NCBI GenBank assembly: GCA_024684395.1
Contig: JAIKWY010000049.1
Span: 102,900 to 166,899 of the forward strand
DNA: 64,000 nt
DNA from: Oscillospiraceae bacterium
GTDB taxonomy: Bacteria; Bacillota; Clostridia; Oscillospirales; Ruminococcaceae
Direction: 5' to 3'
The stretch's first letter is position 1. Each line of letters starts with the position of its first letter. The translations under genes were made by a program, and so were the position numbers. The notes beneath the pieces were generated by a model that saw only the letters and a list, made by a program, of their open reading frames with translations, was not told the DNA's origin and did not search any database. Positions 17,479 through 25,402 of this stretch are shown here, in pieces.

Positions 17479-19412
17479 CGCAGCTTCGCACCGCAAGGCA
17501 TTCTGTCATCCGCGAACTGCACGGCACAGCTTCCGTCCGGCAGGTCGGCGGCACAGATCATGCCGTTCGACTCCACGCCGCAGAGGGTAGCGGGCTTCAG
17601 ATTTGCCACGATGATGACCTTCTTGCCGACCAGATCCTCCGGCGCATACCACTGCGCAATGCCGGAAACGACCTGACGGCCGCCCATGCCGTCATCGAGC
17701 TGGAGACACAGGAGCTTCTTGGACTTCTTGACCTTCTCGCAGGCAATGACCTTTGCCACACGCAGATCCACCTTCGTGAAGTCGTCAAATACGATCTGCT
17801 CGCCGAGCGGCTCCGGTGTGAATGCCGGCTCCTCGGGCTTCGGGGCATTGGCAAGGAGCAGTGCATTGAGCTCCTCGATCTCCTTGTCCACGTCGATACG
17901 AGGGAACAGGATCTCGCCCTTCTGTACCTTCACATTCTGCGGGAGTACGCCGAATTTTGCTGCATTCTCGTATGTCACATCCGCAGCCGTGGCACCGATC
18001 TGCTCCCATACTTTCGGCATGGTGGTCGGCATGAACGGGCTCAGCAAAGTGGAAACGATGCGGATGCACTCGAGCAGATTGTACAGCACGGAGGCAAGAC
18101 GTGCCTTCTGGCTCTCGTCCTTGCCGAGCTTCCACGGCTCTGTCTCGTCGATATACTTGTTGGCTCTGTCCACGAGCGTGAAGATCGTTTCGAGCGCCTG
18201 CTTGATCTGGGTGTTGTCGAGATAGCCGTCCACCTTCTCACGGATGGAGAGGGCAAGGGCTTTCAGCTCGTCATCCACCGGCGCAGCCTCACGCTCGGTC
18301 GGGAAATCCGCACCGAAGTACTTGTCCGCCATCGCCACGGTACGGGAAACGAGGTTGCCGAAGCCGTTTGCCAGGTCGGAGTTGATGCGGTTGATGAGGA
18401 TCTCGTTGGAGAAGTCGGAGTCGGCGCCGAGCGCCATCTCACGCAGGATGTGATAGCGGATGGCATCGCAGCCGTAGCGCTCGCCGAGGATGAACGGATC
18501 CACGACATTGCCCTTGGACTTGGACATCTTGTCGCCGTTGAAGGTGATCCAGCCGTGCACAGCGAGGTGCTTCGGCAGCGGGAGATCCAGCGCCATGAGC
18601 ATTGCCGGCCAGATCAGCGCATGGAAACGCTGGATGTCCTTGGCGACCATATGCACGTCAGCTGGCCAGAACTTGTCGAAGTCATCGTACTTCTCGTTCA
18701 TGAAGCCGAGTGCGGTGATATAGTTGGAAAGAGCGTCGATCCAGACATAAACCACATGGTTCGGGTCAAATGTCACCGGGATGCCCCACTTGAAGGACGT
18801 TCTGGACACGCAGAGATCCTCCAGACCGGGCTTGATGAAGTTGTTGACCAGCTCGGTCGCACGGGTGCGGGGCTGGAGATAGTCGGTATTCAGGAGCAGA
18901 TCCTCGAGACGGTCTGCAAAGGGGCTCATCTTGAAGAAGTAAGCCTCCTCCTCGGCATCCACGACATCTCTGCCGCAGTCCGGGCACTTGCCGTCCTTGA
19001 GCTGGGAAGATGTCCAGAAGCTCTCGCAGGGGGTACAGTACTTGCCGACATACTTGCCCTTGTAGATATAGCCCTTGTCATAGAGGGTCTTGAAGATCTT
19101 CTGCACGGACTCCACATGATAATCATCCGTCGTGCGGATATAGCGGTCATAGCTGATGTTCATGTAGCCCCAGAGCTTCTTGAAGATGGCAACGATGCCG
19201 TCCACATACTCCTTGGGTGTGATACCGGCTTCGGCAGCCTTCTGCTCGATCTTCTGACCGTGCTCGTCCGTGCCGGTCAGGAACATGACGTCATGCCCCT
19301 GCATTCTGCGGTAACGTGCGATCGAATCGCACGCAACGGTCGTATAGCAATGCCCGATGTGCGGATTCCCCGACGGATAATAGATCGGGGTAGTGATGTA
19401 GAATTTGGACAT
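17475..19412 (-). CDS. metG: Methionyl-tRNA synthetase
   Basis: A 645-residue class I aminoacyl-tRNA synthetase charging tRNA-Met. It begins MSKFYITTPIYYPSG; GGAGG lies seven bases upstream of the ATG ending at 19412, so the longer upstream reading is rejected. The HIGH motif is exact (NPHIGHCYTT) and the KMSKS motif is DKMSKSKGNVVDP. A zinc knuckle has CTPCESFW and CPDCGRD. The C-terminal 110 residues (DFTKVDLRVAKVIACEKVKKS) are the EMAP/Trbp111 tRNA-binding OB-fold found in the dimeric form. Its length is normal. The leader is too short for a T-box, so expression appears to depend on the promoter at 19464-19492. Confidence 0.98.
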   Translation of the reverse strand: MSKFYITTPIYYPSGNPHIGHCYTTVACDSIARYRRMQGHDVMFLTGTDEHGQKIEQKAAEAGITPKEYVDGIVAIFKKLWGYMNISYDRYIRTTDDYHVESVQKIFKTLYDKGYIYKGKYVGKYCTPCESFWTSSQLKDGKCPDCGRDVVDAEEEAYFFKMSPFADRLEDLLLNTDYLQPRTRATELVNNFIKPGLEDLCVSRTSFKWGIPVTFDPNHVVYVWIDALSNYITALGFMNEKYDDFDKFWPADVHMVAKDIQRFHALIWPAMLMALDLPLPKHLAVHGWITFNGDKMSKSKGNVVDPFILGERYGCDAIRYHILREMALGADSDFSNEILINRINSDLANGFGNLVSRTVAMADKYFGADFPTEREAAPVDDELKALALSIREKVDGYLDNTQIKQALETIFTLVDRANKYIDETEPWKLGKDESQKARLASVLYNLLECIRIVSTLLSPFMPTTMPKVWEQIGATAADVTYENAAKFGVLPQNVKVQKGEILFPRIDVDKEIEELNALLLANAPKPEEPAFTPEPLGEQIVFDDFTKVDLRVAKVIACEKVKKSKKLLCLQLDDGMGGRQVVSGIAQWYAPEDLVGKKVIIVANLKPATLCGVESNGMICAADLPDGSCAVQFADDRMPCGAKLR

Positions 19413-19463
19413 GGTGATTCCTCCTTCGGAAAGTGTGATCTGAGACCGGAGCCTCATTTGATT

Positions 19464-19492
19464 ATTATAGCACATAATTCTGCATTTGTAAA
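19464..19492 (-). promoter_or_regulatory. metG promoter
   Basis: On the minus strand, TTTACA and TATAAT are 17 bases apart, with an extended TG before the -10. Transcription would begin about 40-45 bases before the start codon. Confidence 0.8.
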
Positions 19493-19499
19493 GATGTGG

Positions 19500-19700
19500 A
19501 GCGAAAAAAGACGTTGCATCCGGGCAGGGGAGCGCCCGATCGCTTCGCTCCGGGCGCTCCTGGGGGGACGGGGCTGTGCCCTGCGACCCCTTTTGGGATG
19601 TCAGTGGGCTTGCGCCCTACTGACATCTTGCTTTTGAGCAGCAGAATGCTGCGCCCCATTTCAGGGAACTGTACCCTGCCCCCCCCTTTTGTGCAGCTGC
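19500..19700. repeat. Palindrome-rich intergenic block
   Basis: About 200 noncoding bases upstream of metG hold several strong inverted repeats: GGAGCGCCCG / CGGGCGCTCC (about 19529-19561), GATGTCAGTGGGC-TTGC-GCCC(T)ACTGACATC (about 19597-19627) and weaker GC-rich ones. No gene or promoter is seen inside. Confidence 0.65.
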
Positions 19701-19730
19701 CTGCAACCGCTATCCTTATATATAGCAAAA

Positions 19731-19756
19731 ACGCCCCCTCCAACCGGAAGGGGCGT
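19731..19756 (-). terminator. Terminator of the diguanylate cyclase gene
   Basis: ACGCCCC / GGGGCGT arms; on the minus strand the stem is followed by TTTTT. Confidence 0.8.
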
Positions 19757-19786
19757 CATTCTGTCATAAAACCAAAATATCCAAAC

Positions 19787-20917
19787 TCAGATCCGCACCT
19801 GCTTCTTCTGCCGTTTCTCGAAATACATCCGCTCGTCCATCTGGCTGAGGAACTGATCCGCAGAGGCATCCGCATCGCACCGGAACATGCTCTGTCCGAT
19901 GGAGAAGGACAGCTGATAGGGCTTCTGCGATGTCTGGTTGAAGCGCTCCAGCTCCGCCCGGATGCGATCCTCCGCCTTTTGCAGCTCGGCGGGATCGTCA
20001 TTCTTTTGCAGCACGATGAACTCATCGCCCGCAAACCGCACCAGCACCGTGTCCTTTGTCGCAGCTTCCCGCAGGATGTGCGCCGTTTCGACAAGCGCTT
20101 CATCACCGGTGGAATGCCCGAAGCGGTCGTTGATGGCTTTGAAGTCGTCCAGGTCGAGCATCAGCCCGCCGACAGTGAGCTTGCGCTGCTTGGCGCCGAT
20201 GAGGAACTGGTCAAGGTAATTGCGGTTGTAGAGCCGGGTCAGCGGGTCGAGATAGCTCATCTCGTTCTGCTGTCCCATCCACATGCCCACAAGCCCGATC
20301 GCCACAGAGCACCAGCCCGTGGAGATGCCGTAGATCACCACCTGCGCCGAAGCGCCGAGCAAGATCGGCACGATGAACAGCCAGATGGGGAAAAATTCAT
20401 TTCTTCCGTGCTTCCGGAAGGCATGGTACCGCAGCACCACGCTGTAGCCAAGATACAGCAGCATCGGGATATAGAACAGATACCCGCCGAGCTCACGGTG
20501 ATAGAGATTCTGCTCGTCGATCCGGAAATAGAAGCCCAGCCAGTAATTCGGGATGAGCAGAAGCACGCAGATGATCGCCGGGATGGCGACAAACCGGTAA
20601 TACTTCCGGATGCGTTCCCGATCCCGGTACAGCTGGAGGTCGGCATAGACCGTCCAGAGAAAGGCCAGCGTCACATTGGCTGCATACAGCCACGAATTGC
20701 AGAGCTTCGAGAGGATGCGCACACCGGCATAGCTCTGTCCGTCGATGATGAACGTGAACATTTCCACCAGACAGCTGATCGCCGTCAGGGAGATCACGAG
20801 CGTCACCAGCCGGTCGCCCTCCGTCCTGCGCTGCCGCACCAGATGGCTGCTGATCAAAAGCACCACAAGTATCGTGAAACCGATGCAGTTTGTCACGATG
20901 ATGGATTGCAGATTCAT
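19787..20917 (-). CDS. Membrane diguanylate cyclase (GGDEF)
   Basis: A 376-residue protein. Residues 1-205 hold six or seven membrane segments acting as a sensor. Residues about 215-370 are a GGDEF domain with DPLTRLYNRNYL, GLMLDLDDFKAINDRFGH and the active-site loop RFAGDEF. The AGDEF variant is compatible with synthesis of c-di-GMP from two GTP. The RxxD inhibitory site expected nine residues before the loop is absent (TKDT at that place), so product inhibition is probably lost. AGGAGG precedes the start. A dedicated promoter and terminator make it a single-gene unit. Confidence 0.92.
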   Translation of the reverse strand: MNLQSIIVTNCIGFTILVVLLISSHLVRQRRTEGDRLVTLVISLTAISCLVEMFTFIIDGQSYAGVRILSKLCNSWLYAANVTLAFLWTVYADLQLYRDRERIRKYYRFVAIPAIICVLLLIPNYWLGFYFRIDEQNLYHRELGGYLFYIPMLLYLGYSVVLRYHAFRKHGRNEFFPIWLFIVPILLGASAQVVIYGISTGWCSVAIGLVGMWMGQQNEMSYLDPLTRLYNRNYLDQFLIGAKQRKLTVGGLMLDLDDFKAINDRFGHSTGDEALVETAHILREAATKDTVLVRFAGDEFIVLQKNDDPAELQKAEDRIRAELERFNQTSQKPYQLSFSIGQSMFRCDADASADQFLSQMDERMYFEKRQKKQVRI

Positions 20918-20964
20918 TATGACCTCCTGAAAGGAGAGGATTGTTTAAGATTGTATATAGATAT

Positions 20965-20993
20965 AGTATACCATAAATATGAGCAAATTGCAA
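20965..20993 (-). promoter_or_regulatory. Promoter of the diguanylate cyclase gene
   Basis: On the minus strand, TTGCAA, a 17-base spacer and TATACT. Confidence 0.75.
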
Positions 20994-21045
20994 TCGTTTT
21001 TATAAAGAATCTGTAAAAATTAGGCGAAACGCAGCGGGCTTTCAG

Positions 21046-21076
21046 TGCCGATGCATTGCCATGCCATGAATCGGCA
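21046..21076 (-). terminator. Possible cysE terminator
   Basis: TGCCGAT / ATCGGCA arms directly after the cysE stop, with no T-run on the minus strand, so only weakly supported. Confidence 0.35.
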
Positions 21077-21078
21077 TC

Positions 21079-22038
21079 TCAGATGACATAGAACCACGCC
21101 TCATCCTCCGAAAGATCCTCCGGCGGGGCAGGGTGGGCGGCATCATACTTATAGCGCAGCTCCTGGTTCTTGACGCTGACCCTTGCGCCGTCCGCCACGG
21201 ACTTGGTGATGAAGACGTTACCGCCGATGACAACATCCCGCCCGATGACGGTCTCGCCGCCGAGGATGGACGCACCGGAATAAATGGTCACATTGTCCAT
21301 GATGGTGGGGTGGCGCTTCTTGCTGCGGAGCGCCTGCCCGCCGCGCGTCGAGAGCGCACCGAGGGTCACGCCCTGGTAGATCTTGACATTGTCGCCGATG
21401 ACGGTCGTCTCGCCGATGACGATGCCCGTACCGTGGTCGATGAAGAAATACTTCCCGATGGTCGCACCCGGATGGATGTCGATACCGGTACGGCTGTGGG
21501 CATGTTCGGTCATGATACGGGGGATGAGCGGCACCCCGAGCAGAAACAGCTCGTGTGCGATGCGGTTCACCAGAATGGCATACAGTCCCGGATAGGAATA
21601 GATGATCTCGTCCTTGTTGTATGCCGCCGGGTCGCCGTCATAGAACGCCTGTACATCTGTCTCGATGTAGGCACGGATCTGCGGGAGCTTTTCGAGGAAG
21701 GCGAACGTGACCTCCTCGGCATGGTTCTCGATGGTCTCCTGATCCGCCTTCTCATACTCCGGCGCATACCGCAGCACGATGGAGATCTGCCGCATCAGGT
21801 GGTAGATGACGTCCTCAAGCAGCATGGTCGTGTTGTTGCGCACAGTGTACACCCGGTAGGAACGGTTCCGGAAATACCCCGGAAAGATGAGCTTCCGGAG
21901 GTTTTCGATGATCTCGATGACGACCTCCTTGTCCGGATGGTCGAATGTCTCCACATGGTCAATATCCTTTCCGCCGCTGTAGTCCACAAGGTACTCCTCC
22001 ACAAGGCGGTTGATCTGGTTTTCGAGCTTATGTGCCAT
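21079..22038 (-). CDS. cysE: Serine O-acetyltransferase
   Basis: A 319-residue left-handed beta-helix acetyltransferase that makes O-acetylserine from serine and acetyl-CoA, the first committed step of cysteine synthesis. Hexapeptide repeats are clear (GIDIHPGATIGKYFFIDHGTGIVIGETTVIG). The His and Asp of the IHPGA and DHGTG segments form the active site. The N-terminal helical domain (residues 1-170) is longer than in E. coli CysE and matches the EpsC-type form common in Clostridia. The start ending at 22038 follows AGGAGG; the ten upstream codons are not needed. cysK is not in the window. Confidence 0.95.
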   Translation of the reverse strand: MAHKLENQINRLVEEYLVDYSGGKDIDHVETFDHPDKEVVIEIIENLRKLIFPGYFRNRSYRVYTVRNNTTMLLEDVIYHLMRQISIVLRYAPEYEKADQETIENHAEEVTFAFLEKLPQIRAYIETDVQAFYDGDPAAYNKDEIIYSYPGLYAILVNRIAHELFLLGVPLIPRIMTEHAHSRTGIDIHPGATIGKYFFIDHGTGIVIGETTVIGDNVKIYQGVTLGALSTRGGQALRSKKRHPTIMDNVTIYSGASILGGETVIGRDVVIGGNVFITKSVADGARVSVKNQELRYKYDAAHPAPPEDLSEDEAWFYVI

Positions 22039-22112
22039 AAAGCACCTCCTGTATAGGTATCCTTTCACTGCATCCCCGAAATGGGATGTTCAGAAAAGAT
22101 GGTATCTATTAT

Positions 22113-22141
22113 ATTATATAGCAAAATGGTAGGAATGTCAA
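22113..22141 (-). promoter_or_regulatory. cysE promoter
   Basis: On the minus strand, consensus TTGACA and TATAAT are 17 bases apart. The leader is about 70 bases, too short for a T-box. Confidence 0.8.
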
Positions 22142-22259
22142 CGGGATGCAGCAAGAAAACCCCGCTGCCACCCAAAAAGCGGGTCTGAGGATGCCTCTAC
22201 AGTGATTATGCACAATAAACCGCCCGAAATTTGGTTCCCCTGAAACCCCCGCCCTCTTG

Positions 22260-22288
22260 TTGACATCCACCCGGAAGTGTGCTATAAT
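22260..22288 (+). promoter_or_regulatory. Promoter of the dockerin papain-like gene
   Basis: Perfect TTGACA and TATAAT with a 17-base spacer and an extended TG; a very strong promoter by consensus. Confidence 0.85.
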
Positions 22289-22346
22289 AAAAGCAATGAA
22301 ACAGACTGCATTTTTCCTTTAAATTTTGTATAAAGAGGAGATAGAT

Positions 22347-24956
22347 ATGAGATTCAGAAAAATCGCAGCGCTCTGCACGAGTCTTGTACTTGCGGCATCT
22401 GCCATTCCGCAGCTTGCCGCGCAGGCGCAGTTTACCGATACCATACATCCGGCTGCCGCAGATACCGCCACAGAGACGCTCCCCGGGAGCTTCGACCTGC
22501 GTCTGAAAGGTCTGGTCTCCCCGGTCGGCGACCAGGGACCCTACGAGACATCCTGGGCATTCTCCGCACTGGCAAGCATCGAATCCGGCGAGATCGCCAA
22601 GGATCCGACCGTGAACCTGTCCGAGTGGCACCTTTCCTATTATACCTATTGCAGCAGCTTCGGCTATGCCTACAGCACCGACCTGCCCTTTGACGCCAGC
22701 ACCTACGATGCCCAGCAGGAAGCCGGCATCCTGACGAGCTGGATCGGACCGGTGCGTGAGGAGGAAGCCCCGATGTACGGCGATATGGGCATCCTTGCCT
22801 CCACCCCCACGATGGAGGAGGTGCGCTCGCAGGCGTCCTATCATACCACCGCAGCCCTCCGCTATGATTATCAGGTACCCGCAGACGGCAAGGCGGACGA
22901 TACCTTCACGGCGCAGTGCGATGCTGTCAAGAAGGCGGTCTACGGCGGTCATGCCATCGACATGAGCTATTTCGAGAGCAGCGCCTTCTACAATAAGACG
23001 CTCTCTTCCTACTACTATAACGCCAGCTCCGGCGGTGAGGATGCCGCATGGCATTCCGTTGCCATCGTCGGCTGGAACGATGCCTACCCGGCAGATGCCT
23101 TCACCACCAAAGCCCCCGCCAACGGCGCATGGCTCTGCAAGGACAGCCGGGGCGTCTCCCACGGCGACAACGGCTATTTCTGGATCTCCTACTATGATAC
23201 CACCATCAGCGACCTCTATGAATTTCAGGCAGAGCTTGCCCCGGAGCACAACCGCCTGTACCAGCACGATGTCTTCGGCAACTCCGGCGCCTACTCCTAC
23301 AGCGAGGACGGCGACACCTCCGTCATGGTCGCCAATGTCTTCACGGCAGAAAATGACGGCTGGGTGACCTCCGTGATGTTCTGCAATCTCGTGGCAGGTG
23401 ATGAAGCCGAGATCACGGTCTACACCGGGCTCGATGACGCCAGCAATCCGGTCTCCGGCACGGCGTCCCAGCCCGTAAAAGCCACCCTCAGTCAGGCAGG
23501 CTACCAGACGATCGAGCTCGGCAAGGCAGTGCCTGTCAAGAAGGGCGAGCAGTTCTCCGTGACGGCAAAGCTGTCCGGCGATGAGAAGGCAAGCCGCATC
23601 CCCTGCGAATTTGCTTCCCAGACCGAGATGCACCATGCAGACGGCTCCACCGAGGTCTATGAGGGCATCTACACGATGGAGATGCTGAACCGTGATTTTG
23701 CGACCGGTCAGAGCTTTTTCAGTGCAGACGGTACTGTCTGGTATGATATGTACAATGTCGTGCCGAAGAATACCACCACGACCGTAGAAGCCCCCACCGA
23801 GCCGAGCGAGTTCCCCACCGATATGCCAACTGAAAAGCCCACCGAAGCGACAGAAGCTCCGACCAAGGCAACTGAAAAGCCCACCGAGGCGACAGAAGCT
23901 CCGACCAAGGCAACTGAGAAGCCCACCGAAGCGCCAGAGGCTCCGACCAAGGCAACGGAAAAGCCCACCGACGCAACAGAAGCCGCCACTAAGGCGAAGC
24001 TCGCCCCCCTTGCCAATGACGAAGCACCCGATGCGGCAGAGGGCACGACCGATCCGACCGAAGCCCCCACAGAGGCGCAGACCGAGCCGCAGCAGGAGTA
24101 TTCCAACACCGTCAGCAAGGTCGGCAACATCTGCCTGAAAGCCGTGACGGTGGACAGTGCGACCGTGCAGTTCTCCGACTATCACGAGAGCATCCCCGCC
24201 GGCGAGCAGATCTCGCTGTTCAACTACGACCAGGCGCCGATCTACTATTCCGTGGACGGCACGAGCTTCGAGCTCTACGAGGAGCCGATCGGCTTCCCGG
24301 AGGGCAAGTCCAGCATGACCATCTCCGCCTATGTGGATGTGTCCATCTTCGGCGGCACCGAGGATAAGAAGCTCTACACCCGCACCTATACCAAGCGCCA
24401 TGCGGCACTGTCCAGCCTGCTCTGCATGGAGAACAGCTTCTCCGGCTATGCCGATGCCGACCCGACCGATCCTTCCAAGCTCTCGTGGAGCGTGAGCGCA
24501 GACAGCCCGAAGCTGGTATTGCAGCCCATGTCCACCGGCACCGTCAAGATCGATGGCAAGGAGATCGAGCCCGGCAAGGCGCTTTCCATCACGCTGACAG
24601 GCGAGGAGAGCAAGACCGTTCCGATCGAAGTCACACAGGATGGTCTGGAGCCGATGACCTACACGCTCACCGTCCGGACGCTTCCCGGCTATGATCCGCA
24701 GCCCACAGACCAGCGTCTCGGCGATGTCAACAACGACGGCAATGTCAATGCCAGTGATGCAGCGCTGATCTTGATCGATGCAGCCAACAGCGGCGCCTCC
24801 GGCAGCGGATCCGCATTGAGTGCCGCCGCACAGAAGGCAGCGGATGTCAACAAGGACGGCAGCATCAACGCCAGCGACGCAGCCATCGTCCTGATCTTCT
24901 CGGCAGCCTACAACGCAGGCGACACCGATGCCAAGATCGAGGATTTCGTCCATTAA
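22347..24956 (+). CDS. Secreted dockerin protein with degenerate papain-like (C1A) domain
   Basis: An 869-residue protein; ATG 22347 follows GAGGAG. A signal peptide covers residues 1-26. Residues about 46-300 have the C1A papain fold, but the catalytic Cys is Ser69 (DQGPYETSWAFSAL; usual GSCWAFS). His236 is kept (AWHSVAIVGWND), and the usual Asn is Asp266 (CKDSRG). A lectin-like beta domain follows (about 310-470). A long Thr/Glu/Pro/Lys repeat linker (about 480-590, PTEATEAPTKATEK units), a beta-sandwich region and a C-terminal dockerin (DVNNDGNVNASDAALILI and DVNKDGSINASDAAIVLI) complete it. It should be exported and carried on a scaffoldin. Protease activity is doubtful; a peptide-binding role is an alternative. 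Confidence 0.88.
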   Translation: MRFRKIAALCTSLVLAASAIPQLAAQAQFTDTIHPAAADTATETLPGSFDLRLKGLVSPVGDQGPYETSWAFSALASIESGEIAKDPTVNLSEWHLSYYTYCSSFGYAYSTDLPFDASTYDAQQEAGILTSWIGPVREEEAPMYGDMGILASTPTMEEVRSQASYHTTAALRYDYQVPADGKADDTFTAQCDAVKKAVYGGHAIDMSYFESSAFYNKTLSSYYYNASSGGEDAAWHSVAIVGWNDAYPADAFTTKAPANGAWLCKDSRGVSHGDNGYFWISYYDTTISDLYEFQAELAPEHNRLYQHDVFGNSGAYSYSEDGDTSVMVANVFTAENDGWVTSVMFCNLVAGDEAEITVYTGLDDASNPVSGTASQPVKATLSQAGYQTIELGKAVPVKKGEQFSVTAKLSGDEKASRIPCEFASQTEMHHADGSTEVYEGIYTMEMLNRDFATGQSFFSADGTVWYDMYNVVPKNTTTTVEAPTEPSEFPTDMPTEKPTEATEAPTKATEKPTEATEAPTKATEKPTEAPEAPTKATEKPTDATEAATKAKLAPLANDEAPDAAEGTTDPTEAPTEAQTEPQQEYSNTVSKVGNICLKAVTVDSATVQFSDYHESIPAGEQISLFNYDQAPIYYSVDGTSFELYEEPIGFPEGKSSMTISAYVDVSIFGGTEDKKLYTRTYTKRHAALSSLLCMENSFSGYADADPTDPSKLSWSVSADSPKLVLQPMSTGTVKIDGKEIEPGKALSITLTGEESKTVPIEVTQDGLEPMTYTLTVRTLPGYDPQPTDQRLGDVNNDGNVNASDAALILIDAANSGASGSGSALSAAAQKAADVNKDGSINASDAAIVLIFSAAYNAGDTDAKIEDFVH

Positions 24957-24961
24957 ACCAA

Positions 24962-24995
24962 ACGCACCGCAGGACTTCCCGTTCCTGCGGTGCGT
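24962..24995 (+). terminator. Hairpin after the dockerin papain-like gene
   Basis: A perfect 13-bp stem (ACGCACCGCAGGA / TCCTGCGGTGCGT). It lacks a T-run but directly follows the stop. Confidence 0.65.
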
Positions 24996-25390
24996 CAGTC
25001 TGTCAAAAAAGTGCCGAAGGCACAAAACGGGGTTTTTAGGGGCGGTCGGGTTCACATCTACTCCCGACACTACTCGTCTTCAATCAGCATCCTGTCTCAT
25101 CCTCGGGCGGAGCCCCTAAAGCGGCTGCGGTGCGGTCAGTTTTTATCTATGACCGACACTACTCGTCTTCGTGCAACATCCTGCCTCATCCTCGGTCGCA
25201 GCACCGCCAAAAATTCCTCCCCCGCTTGCGGGGGTGACTCCCCACGGGGTGGGGAGATGTCCGAAGGACAGAGGGGACTCGCCGCCCGTAAGGCGGGTGC
25301 CGCCGAACGGCGGCGAAGGGGGCACCCGAAGTGAGAAACCGGGGTTCCTCGACAAGCTGCGCACCGCAGGAGCTCCCTGCGGTGCATTTT
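24996..25390. repeat. Intergenic palindrome array (repeat C region)
   Basis: About 390 noncoding bases between convergent genes. It holds GTGCC-GAA-GGCAC (25011-25023) within a 39-base stretch that recurs at the window end (63962-64000). Two direct repeats of about 44 bases (25064-25107 and 25153-25196) begin CCGACACTACTCGTCTTC. Serial small-loop hairpins follow: CCCCCGC-TT-GCGGGGG, CTCCCCAC-GGGG-TGGGGAG (arms overlap slightly), GTCC-GAA-GGAC, CCGCC-CGTAA-GGCGG and GCCGCC-GAAC-GGCGGC. The last hairpin (25361-25385, GCACCGCAGG / CCTGCGGTGC, then ATTTTT) could act as a plus-strand terminator. Confidence 0.75.
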
Positions 25391-25402
25391 TCTGCTTCAT
25401 CC

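Noticed and set aside
19413..19463. T-box leader for metG (or cysE at 22039-22112)
   Set aside because: Leaders of about 45 and 70 bases are too short, and no T-box sequence or antiterminator is present.
22206..25070. Very long open frames opposite real genes (also about 46827-49847 minus, 53335-56055 minus, 17385-19637 plus, 42491-44596 minus)
   Set aside because: They are antisense to genes with clear domains, lack ribosome binding sites and have repetitive unlikely protein. High G+C at third positions of the real genes removes stop codons from the opposite strand.
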